Of a stretch of 64,000 bases of DNA, positions 57,501-64,000 are shown one piece after another. This stretch comes from Ruminococcoides sp052118065 (GTDB taxonomy: Bacteria; Bacillota; Clostridia; Oscillospirales; Acutalibacteraceae), in assembly GCA_052118065.1 (NCBI GenBank), contig JBQKHY010000001.1:1-64000 (forward strand), in the 5' to 3' direction. The number at the start of each line of letters is the position of its first letter. The stretch's first letter is position 1. Position numbers and translations under genes: made by a program. The notes below the pieces were generated by a model. The model had not been told where the DNA came from. It did no database searches and saw nothing but the letters and a program-made list of their open reading frames with translations.

Positions 57501-60500
57501 CCGGTGGTAACGGTACAATCAATGTTGGAAATACTACATACCTAGCCGGTGATACAGTTACAATCAATATTGTTCCATATACCAGTTATCAGCTAGCTTC
57601 TCTTAAGAGAACTACCGGTACATCAGGTGAAACTACAGATGTAAAAGCCGGTGTATCTAACAACAAATATGTAGTTCCTAAAATTTCCTCAAATGAAATA
57701 TTTGTAGCTACATTTGAGAAAATCCCACTTGATTATTCAAAGTATAGATTATGTGGTCTATTTGATGATTCTAATAAGTGGTCTTATGATAATGGTATTG
57801 AATTTGATACAAATGGTAAAGCTACATTTACAATTGCTCAGCCAGCTTCAGGTGATAACGGTCAGTTTAGTATTGCTCGGAATGATGGTAGTAAAACTAT
57901 TACATATGGTTGTGGTCAACAAACTGAAGTCCAAATAGTAGAAGATGGCGTACCATATACACCTGTAGAGAATAGTAATAAACCTTATCGTGTTCCTTCA
58001 GAAGGTTCTTATGTTGTAGAAATTGTTGATATTGATTCTAACGGTGTTCCTAAGTTTAAAGTTACTAAGGATGATACAATTTCTGATTTTGAGTTAATAA
58101 AATCAGATACAAAAACAGGTACTGGTTCTACTTTGGGTCACTTTACTAAAGGTTCAGATGACGGTAAGATTGTTACAAAACTTATAACAGTTAATGATGG
58201 AACATATTATTTCCATGTTAAAAAAGGTAATGTAAATTATTGTTCAGGTGCTAATCTTACTTTAGGCAGTTCAACAAATCTTAATAGATATTATGATAAT
58301 ATTGAAGGTGTTCAATATAAGCTATCTGCCGGTTCCTATAAAGTAACATATTATGACATTAAAGATACTGGCGAAGGTCAATTCAAAATTGAATCTATAG
58401 CTAAACCTCTTGCTGAAAGTGTTACTCTTTCTCCAAGTGCAACTGCCGTAAAGACTGACAATGAAGTTACACTAACAGCAAAAATCAATGGAACTCACGT
58501 TGAAGATAGTAATGCGTCCTATACTTATACTTTCTATGAGGGAGAGGGAGAGAATAAAAAAGTAGGAGAAACAACAACAACAGATCTCACTGCTACTTGC
58601 AAAACAAAAAGCGATAAAGAAGGTAAGGTTTCTTATCATGTAGTTGTTTCTACAAAATCAACATATATTGATCCTAAGTTCCCTACTTTTAGTCTAACTT
58701 ATACAGATATATCTAGTGAAACTATTCAAGTTGACTATCGTGAAAAAATTCTTTATATTGCTAAAGTTGTAGGTGGCAAGATTGGTCAGCGTAGAGCTTT
58801 GACTCAGGATTCATTCAAACCTCAGGATCAATCTGTTACAGAACTAACAGTTGCACTGTTTACTGATAAAAATGAAATTTCTGAAGATACAATCGTTAAC
58901 TTAGGTTTAAATTCCATCAAGAATAAATACACAACTGTTACAAGTAGTACACTTGATGACGGTACAGTTTCCGGTGGTATTCCTACTTATACAATTAAGT
59001 GTAATGAGGGTACAGGCGACCTTACTGTATATATTAGAGATGATCAGATATATGCTACTGCTTCTCTAAAGAATGCTACTTCTAAGACATTTGACAGTAT
59101 AGATACAGTTGATTATTACTTTGCTGAACCTACAGATAATACCGATATTTCAAAGCCAACTAGTGGTGACGGCCTAAGAATTTACTATTGGAATAACTCT
59201 GTTGCAGAACGAAATGATTATGCTGATGTTACAACTGCAGTTAATAAAAATGGAACTAATGTAACAACAGGTACTGATAATACAATCACAGTTAATATGG
59301 GTGACTTGTATCCTTCAGGTGTTACAGGTACAAAGCAATTCTATGTTTACAAGGTTTCCCTTCCTGTATGGGCTACATCATTTAAATTTATAAGTAGTGA
59401 TACAACTGAAATTCCGACATTTAGTACATTTGTACCGGGTACAGCCGGTGACGCTTCAATCGGTCTAAACCCTAACAGAATTTATTTGTTATACAAAAAT
59501 GGTTCTTCTTGCTATTCTCGTGGTGTTGTTCTTGATAGTTCATTCTGGACAGAAACATCAAGAGATAACAATGATGTTCCTACAAAGAACTTTAAGACAA
59601 ATGCAGTTAATTATGCTACAGGTTATGACGGCTCTGTAATCAATAATGGCTTTAATGATAAACTAAATAAACTATATGATTCATCATATAGCAACCCACT
59701 ATTCTTTGGTTATATGACTCAATCACCGGTTAATAACAGTAACTTTAGAATTCAGGATAACTTGGCTATGCGTCATGATAATGATCATGCTTATTATGCT
59801 TCAGTTCAAGGTTTGGCAGGAAATACACTTTCTTCTACAAGCAAAAATGAAAATGGTTGTGGTTATCTGCTGACTGCTGACGGTTCAGGCAATATGCCAT
59901 TGTTTGATTATGATAAATTAAGGAGTAATACAGATGTCGCTGGTACTTCAAATGTTTATGAAGGCTTGAACTTCCCATTTAACGAATCAACATTTAATGG
60001 TATCACAACCTACTCCTATGATTCATTTACCGATAAGAACAGAGAAATAAATACATCTAAAAAAGATTTTGATGTAACATCCTATAAGAATGCTACTGTA
60101 GGTTCTGATAATGGTGTTGGCTTCTTCCCATTTGAACAATTTACAGATACAACTAAAACAAATACTCATAAATACGGTTTTGGTACTGAATTTGATATTG
60201 ACTTCTATATGTCAGAAACAGGTAGATTAACTGCTGCTGACAATACACAAAAAGACATTACATTTAACTTCTCCGGTGACGATGACGTTTGGGTATATGT
60301 TGATGGTGTACTAGTACTTGACCTTGGTGGTGCTCATAAGGTTTCATCCGGTTCAATCAACTTCTCAACAATGAAAGTTATTTACAAGGCTGCAGTTGAT
60401 ACTTCTGATAATATTAACAGTCGTGAAAAGGGTACAGGCGATACGTTTGCTACAGATGATAACTATGTAACAACAGTTGACTTAGCAAAACTATTTGCTG

Positions 60501-63385
60501 CTAACGGTGTAGAATTTAACAACACAAGCACATCTAAGAAACATACACTACAGATGTTCTATATGGAAAGAGGTAGCTTTGACTCTAACTGTTCAATCAG
60601 CTTCAACTTGCCTCAGAACACAGGTCTTCTAGTTCGTAACGATGTAAACTTTGACGATGTTAACCCTGCACTTAAGGATATTACAAGAGCTGTTGCTAAT
60701 AAGGACTACTTCTCTTATAGTATTTCTAATAAACTTGCAACAACTGATGAATATGATGCTTTACTTAGAAAATATACTACTGTTCCAAATTATATTAGTG
60801 GAGACTTAAAAGGCTTTAATGCCGGTACTCCTTTATTCCCAATTTCTACAGTCAATAATATTATTCGTAGAGTTGTTAATGGTAAAACTTATTACTTAGC
60901 TGTTAAGGAAGATAAGCGTAGTCCTGTTGGATCAAAAAGCTATTGGAATAGTCTAACAGATAACGAATTTACCCCTGTAACTGGTGTTAACTATAGCTTA
61001 CCTGATGACTTTGCTACTATTGAAAATAGTGCAAGTAACGCTTCTTCCGGTACTACTACAGTTTCCGGTCAAGTAAATAATGGTGCATTTAACCTACTAT
61101 TTAACCAGTCTGCATCATTTAGTTCTAAGACTCCAAATAACACATTGTTAAAGGTTGTACAGAATGATGACCTTTATAATGTAAATGCAGGTTCTGCTAC
61201 AGAAGCTATGTCAGTAGGTGATAAGCAAACAGGTAGAGTTGTTCAGGACTACTACACAACTTCTTATACAATTACTGACGATAAGAGCCAAAAGGAAATT
61301 GGTAAGAGAGAAAGAGCTGTTAATAAGGGTGCTATTGTTGCTGATGACTCATCTGATGTACAGGATGCATTCTATTTTGCAAACTATTCCGGTAGTGACT
61401 CTAGCTCAAGTGCGATGACAGTTAACTTTACTAACTATGTAACTACTGATAAGATTAAGATTACTAAGACAGTATCTAATAGGACATCTGAAAGTAGTAC
61501 TCGTTCAGCAAATGACCGTTTTACATTCGTAGTTAAGCTATCAAATATCTTTGGTGATTCTTCTTATTCTGAACAAGAATATGCAAACCTAACATATGAT
61601 GTTTATAGTAAGGACGGTACTCTAAAGGGTACTCGTACTTATGGTAATTCCGGTGTAAGTATTACAGCTGATGAGTATGCTATTATTTCAGGTATCCCTG
61701 TTGGTACTAAGTACTCAGTTTATGAAAAGACAAGAACAGGCTATCAGTTCGAAAGTGTTAATGCTACTGTTGTAACTAATAGTAATACAAATTCAAATGA
61801 TTCAAAATTTGATAATAACATTGATTCATCTACAGTAAGTGGTACATTACCAACTATTACTGCAAGTGGTACTGAAACAGAACCTACACTAGTTCTTGAT
61901 TATATTAACAAGAAAGTTGATTTCACAATTTCCTTTAAGTATTATGACAGACAAGTAATTACAGGTCAGGTTGCCCATATTTCAACAACACCTACCGTTG
62001 TTAACTATTCATTTGATGATATTAGTACATATGCAACTCATGATGATTCTGGCAATGTAACTTATAATTTCAAGAAGATGATTACCGATGCAGTTACAAA
62101 GAGTGGTGTTAATCCAAGCAATGTTATTGACTCCTATAAGTTCTTCTCAAGTCAGAAAGATGCTGAAGATGGTATTAAGAGCCTTCCATCATATAGAAAT
62201 TATAATGAAGCAAATTCTAAGTATCTAACATATGGTGAAGCTTATGGAACAGATGCTAACTTTGCAAATCACACTGACTGCTATGGCAGACTTCAAGGCT
62301 CTGACGGTGCTGCAGTAAGTGATGGTGAAGATTGGGTTTCATACTACAATGGTAATAAAAAGTATGCAACCGAAGATGAAGCTAAGCAAGCTGATACTAC
62401 TGTTACTTCAATTACAGTTTGGTTCTTCAATAATCTAAGAACTTATAAGCCAACATTTAAATATGCTACACAGTCTAGTGAACTAAAGCCTATCGCTGAT
62501 AATAAGTTCGTCGGTACTCAGTTAAATGATAGTATCAATACATTCTATAATGTTCGTTTAGGTGTCCAAAATGGTGTTGATCCTATCGATGAAGAAGGTG
62601 CTTACCTACATGAATATGGTGTAACCGGATTCTTAGGTACTTATTCCGGCACTGCAATGTCTATCCAAAATGGTGATAAGGAACTTCAGTTCTTATATTG
62701 GTCTTATGATGAAAATGGTAAGACAATCGCATCTAACTCATATAAGTATGGTTATCGTGTAACCAACAACATTCACCTATATGCTATTTATGGTGATGCT
62801 AAGGATAAGAAAGATCCTGGTTTAACTGTTACAAAGAATGAACCTGATTATTATGTAGATAACGGTGGTGTTAAGAGAGTTCGTCTAAACACTGTTATGA
62901 ATGTTTATAACTGCCCTGATAGTGATCAGAAGATTAGACAAGTTTCTGTTATCTATATCCAAGACCCTAACGATAATATTAAGAATTATATTGATACTGA
63001 TAATGCAACTGCTCTAAAGACTGTCCGTGACAAGGTTAAAGGATTAATTGAACAACATTCTAAGGATGCACAGTTCTCAGGTGTAACTATTAAAATTGAA
63101 GGTCATGGTACTTATGATGCTAAGGGCCTAACATATAAGGTTTGGAACGATGACGGTTCATCGCTATTAACTAATAAGAACAGAGTACAGTTTACTACAT
63201 CATTCAAGCAAGAATTACTTGGTGGCGCTAATTACAAGAATCTTTATACATTTGCTGCTATGAATTATAAAGACTCTGACTCTGCTAAAGATAATTGGTT
63301 AATTAGTGACAACTATATCAAATACACATTTGATCAAGTAGGTAAGGTTACTAACAGCTTAACTCAAGTAAATAGCTTACAGTAA
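54530..63385 (+). CDS. Giant secreted surface protein with Ig-like repeats and fibro-slime domain (2951 aa)
   Basis: Signal peptide about 1-31. Then three beta modules resembling glycan-binding domains (about 40-150, 156-260, 268-380); four tandem Ig-like repeats of ~97 residues (about 382-770), each ending in a VSxxxxxS...VxV strand; another glycan-binding-like module (770-890); InlB-like repeats (890-1065); more beta modules and an Ig repeat (to ~1400); a fibro-slime domain (about 1800-2030, with FNFSGDDDVWVYVDGVLVLDLGG split around residue 1916); a Cna-B/SpaA-like domain (2300-2465); and InlB-like modules to the end. No LPxTG, dockerin or membrane anchor at the C-terminus. Probably an adhesin or matrix protein, perhaps starch- or mucus-binding. 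The ribosome-binding site is GGAGG. A hairpin links it to the next gene. Confidence 0.85.
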   Translation: MKEKIKRISSSTWALLLALMMVVSSFSVLAATTNVEKTGTISYWVLRGDFNSWSTDIQYRFGGANGGSITYDLSSKKGSQIKFRTDAYENEEIHFNSSNGTVTDNTEVQLNWNTDNVMYYTVPSDSNGMITFKVTVRDGNNYLTVTAGSGGSTTTDLYLCGYINGSDVGHGDNHYKLTQSDDKYSGTFTFTTDAQYVTISNGTKAYVASADNAGNGTVAGSKSPTNESPNPKFKWMVDTRTSKTITFTWDDKNKTLSWVNGSVDPTPSGNYYLIGELSYGDTKWNPTEAAKISENKFTDVDGKYVSRELTYSGEKWFRIYDGTNELGCTGDTTIPSQKDTNIKLVSEGRKGSLKIAGLTRDQKYKIYIQDECIWYELAEDPVATSVDLSPDSDTKNTGESVTLTANANTPVSGELTYTFTETTSGATTTPIEEKSSNGTAQATFTNLSEGTHTYKVVVSKTNYTSVEKTISIVVSTPHVATGVSISATPNEIYIGETSTLTAVAQRKLADRKVTYTFYKVNADGTKTEISKVENTTESNASITVIGTEEGTFNYSVTVSATNCNSVSSKDNATVTVSKKASATNVSLTGVTDGSTVYVGEKVTLNVTCVETEGASVKYNYYLGDTLLNSTPTTNTSFEYTLKANDVGSKVFKVEVVADNYETVSSNEINITVAKKAVANAVTISTSDTEVANNSSFTLTAEVDAPATENLTYKFIETNGAVEAQSGNSASQEFKITNNGTYTFKVEVSADGFNTVTSTNTVQVKVVDPPKDLYLIGDFDNTEDHKWNAEFKYYKFEYVNGKYVLKDVPFTNSSNNDNVSYFRIYESDNVQYSSTLYEGNNQKDQPIEDGETVSAKISTDKAFAFSPAVANQYVDIIFDLTNLTVTVNVVREEHNVTAKYQTTEDGVTYSAEMADTNIVTVDGAESSTTSSGTVAAKNTITIGGSTYVFAGWESENGSFTDASKASTKFSPTSNGDVIAQYKKQYTVSASTTGGNGTINVGNTTYLAGDTVTINIVPYTSYQLASLKRTTGTSGETTDVKAGVSNNKYVVPKISSNEIFVATFEKIPLDYSKYRLCGLFDDSNKWSYDNGIEFDTNGKATFTIAQPASGDNGQFSIARNDGSKTITYGCGQQTEVQIVEDGVPYTPVENSNKPYRVPSEGSYVVEIVDIDSNGVPKFKVTKDDTISDFELIKSDTKTGTGSTLGHFTKGSDDGKIVTKLITVNDGTYYFHVKKGNVNYCSGANLTLGSSTNLNRYYDNIEGVQYKLSAGSYKVTYYDIKDTGEGQFKIESIAKPLAESVTLSPSATAVKTDNEVTLTAKINGTHVEDSNASYTYTFYEGEGENKKVGETTTTDLTATCKTKSDKEGKVSYHVVVSTKSTYIDPKFPTFSLTYTDISSETIQVDYREKILYIAKVVGGKIGQRRALTQDSFKPQDQSVTELTVALFTDKNEISEDTIVNLGLNSIKNKYTTVTSSTLDDGTVSGGIPTYTIKCNEGTGDLTVYIRDDQIYATASLKNATSKTFDSIDTVDYYFAEPTDNTDISKPTSGDGLRIYYWNNSVAERNDYADVTTAVNKNGTNVTTGTDNTITVNMGDLYPSGVTGTKQFYVYKVSLPVWATSFKFISSDTTEIPTFSTFVPGTAGDASIGLNPNRIYLLYKNGSSCYSRGVVLDSSFWTETSRDNNDVPTKNFKTNAVNYATGYDGSVINNGFNDKLNKLYDSSYSNPLFFGYMTQSPVNNSNFRIQDNLAMRHDNDHAYYASVQGLAGNTLSSTSKNENGCGYLLTADGSGNMPLFDYDKLRSNTDVAGTSNVYEGLNFPFNESTFNGITTYSYDSFTDKNREINTSKKDFDVTSYKNATVGSDNGVGFFPFEQFTDTTKTNTHKYGFGTEFDIDFYMSETGRLTAADNTQKDITFNFSGDDDVWVYVDGVLVLDLGGAHKVSSGSINFSTMKVIYKAAVDTSDNINSREKGTGDTFATDDNYVTTVDLAKLFAANGVEFNNTSTSKKHTLQMFYMERGSFDSNCSISFNLPQNTGLLVRNDVNFDDVNPALKDITRAVANKDYFSYSISNKLATTDEYDALLRKYTTVPNYISGDLKGFNAGTPLFPISTVNNIIRRVVNGKTYYLAVKEDKRSPVGSKSYWNSLTDNEFTPVTGVNYSLPDDFATIENSASNASSGTTTVSGQVNNGAFNLLFNQSASFSSKTPNNTLLKVVQNDDLYNVNAGSATEAMSVGDKQTGRVVQDYYTTSYTITDDKSQKEIGKRERAVNKGAIVADDSSDVQDAFYFANYSGSDSSSSAMTVNFTNYVTTDKIKITKTVSNRTSESSTRSANDRFTFVVKLSNIFGDSSYSEQEYANLTYDVYSKDGTLKGTRTYGNSGVSITADEYAIISGIPVGTKYSVYEKTRTGYQFESVNATVVTNSNTNSNDSKFDNNIDSSTVSGTLPTITASGTETEPTLVLDYINKKVDFTISFKYYDRQVITGQVAHISTTPTVVNYSFDDISTYATHDDSGNVTYNFKKMITDAVTKSGVNPSNVIDSYKFFSSQKDAEDGIKSLPSYRNYNEANSKYLTYGEAYGTDANFANHTDCYGRLQGSDGAAVSDGEDWVSYYNGNKKYATEDEAKQADTTVTSITVWFFNNLRTYKPTFKYATQSSELKPIADNKFVGTQLNDSINTFYNVRLGVQNGVDPIDEEGAYLHEYGVTGFLGTYSGTAMSIQNGDKELQFLYWSYDENGKTIASNSYKYGYRVTNNIHLYAIYGDAKDKKDPGLTVTKNEPDYYVDNGGVKRVRLNTVMNVYNCPDSDQKIRQVSVIYIQDPNDNIKNYIDTDNATALKTVRDKVKGLIEQHSKDAQFSGVTIKIEGHGTYDAKGLTYKVWNDDGSSLLTNKNRVQFTTSFKQELLGGANYKNLYTFAAMNYKDSDSAKDNWLISDNYIKYTFDQVGKVTNSLTQVNSLQ

Positions 63386-63391
63386 AACTTT

Positions 63392-63421
63392 GCAACACAT
63401 AGCAGAAATGCTATGTGTTGC
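63392..63421 (+). promoter_or_regulatory. Intercistronic hairpin with GAAA tetraloop
   Basis: A perfect 13-bp stem (GCAACACATAGCA/TGCTATGTGTTGC) capped by GAAA, between two secreted-protein genes. It has no T run, so it is not a normal terminator. It may protect or process the mRNA, or halt some transcripts. Confidence 0.7.
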
Positions 63422-63440
63422 TCTGTAATAGGAGGATAAA

Positions 63441-64000
63441 ATGAATAAATCTAAAAAGATAATTTCATTACTATTTGTTGTGTTACTTTTAGTCAGTATT
63501 GTTCCTATGTCAGCTAGTGCTGCTGAAGTTGTATACGGTAATTTTTCTTTTGAGCTTAATGGTACTACAAATCAGGCAACTTTGACTGAATACAATGGTA
63601 ACAGTTCTTCTGTTAAGGTTCCTGACACTGTTTATGGTTATACTGTAACTAAAATTGACGATTTAGTATTTTCTAATAAAAAAGAAATTGAAAGTATAAG
63701 CTTACCTAATACAATTAGGACTATTGGTTTCGGTGCATTTTCTTCTTGTACTAAGCTAAAGAAAATCATTTTACCTGTTACAGTTACTTCAATGGGTGAA
63801 TATACTTTTAGCAATTGTACTTCATTAACTGAGGCTTATGTAAACTCAGCAATTGAAACTTTACCTAATTATATGTTTAAGAACTGTACTAGCCTTACAA
63901 AGGTTAATGTTAACTTTTATACTGAAAAAATCGGTACCAGAGCTTTTGACAGTTGTACTTCTCTAAAGTCTTTGCCTAATGGTGTTGCTATTACTGAAAT
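63441..64000 (+). CDS. BspA-type leucine-rich-repeat secreted protein (partial, runs off the window)
   Basis: 186 codons are visible and open to the window edge. Signal peptide about 1-29 (cleavage near ASA), then LRR_5/BspA repeats of ~22 residues with the usual cores: IESISLPNTIRTIGFGAFSS, LKKIILPVTVTSMGEYTFSN, CTSLTKVNVN..., IGTRAFDSCTSLKSL. Such proteins are surface adhesins. The start follows AGGAGG 7 bp upstream. It is 56 bp behind the giant protein and probably shares its transcript. The anchor region is beyond the window. Confidence 0.9.
   Translation, partial: MNKSKKIISLLFVVLLLVSIVPMSASAAEVVYGNFSFELNGTTNQATLTEYNGNSSSVKVPDTVYGYTVTKIDDLVFSNKKEIESISLPNTIRTIGFGAFSSCTKLKKIILPVTVTSMGEYTFSNCTSLTEAYVNSAIETLPNYMFKNCTSLTKVNVNFYTEKIGTRAFDSCTSLKSLPNGVAITE

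Noticed and set aside
63370..63385. Wall-sorting motif at the end of the giant protein
   Set aside because: The C-terminus ends ...KVTNSLTQVNSLQ with no LPxTG, hydrophobic stretch or basic tail.

Overview
The window looks like the chromosome of a low-GC, anaerobic, starch-degrading gut Firmicute of the Ruminococcaceae/Oscillospiraceae, most like Ruminococcus bromii. The main evidence is two secreted GH13 amylases that both carry a dockerin (one C-terminal after starch-binding modules and a Thr/Ala linker, one N-terminal), as expected of an amylosome. Supporting evidence is a group B-type [FeFe]-hydrogenase, a K+-dependent membrane pyrophosphatase, a Prp-cleavable L27 N-terminus and near-consensus sigma-A promoters throughout. 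The species is inferred, not proven.

Layout. 0-1 kb: tRNA-Gly (minus), then tRNA-Arg, -His, -Lys and -Gln (plus). 1-5 kb: azlCD, a GNAT relic, a MATE exporter and an unknown protein. 5.4-13 kb: a starch block with amylase 1 (minus), hppA (minus) and amylase 2 (plus). 13-19.4 kb: a CBS-pair protein, a GT2 glycosyltransferase, then a tryptophan (UGG) T-box leader in front of an iron-type alcohol dehydrogenase and a TrpXYZ-like ABC transporter. That transporter operon is split by 570 bp of interspersed repeats. 19.4-25.5 kb: two small membrane proteins, gltX and a heterodimeric ABC exporter. 25.6-32 kb: two tandem ~1000-residue TagF-like polymerases. 32-37 kb: DUF4234 and DUF2752 proteins, an AgrC/LytTR two-component pair, and a divergent TM2/lipoprotein unit whose promoter carries a direct repeat; then a Cu/Zn SOD-like protein.

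37-41 kb: a family of Ig-like secreted proteins, two intact and one reduced to a C-terminal remnant, preceded by recurrent promoter-like motifs. 41-43.4 kb: a repeat island, an HNH nuclease and tRNA-Leu. 43.5-52 kb is housekeeping: an M16 peptidase pair, lgt, folD, rplU-prp-rpmA, obg, mrnC and rpsF-ssb-rpsR. 52-54 kb: [FeFe]-hydrogenase and a 63-residue orphan peptide. 54.5-64 kb: a 2951-residue fibro-slime/Ig surface protein and the start of a leucine-rich-repeat surface protein that runs off the window.

The strongest leads for something undescribed are: (1) a dispersed element whose second hairpin keeps pairing while its sequence changes completely between copies; (2) the UGG T-box operon headed by an alcohol dehydrogenase; (3) the LytTR-type direct-repeat promoter driving a TM2/lipoprotein pair; (4) the near-identical promoters shared by the small orphan peptide and the giant fibro-slime protein.
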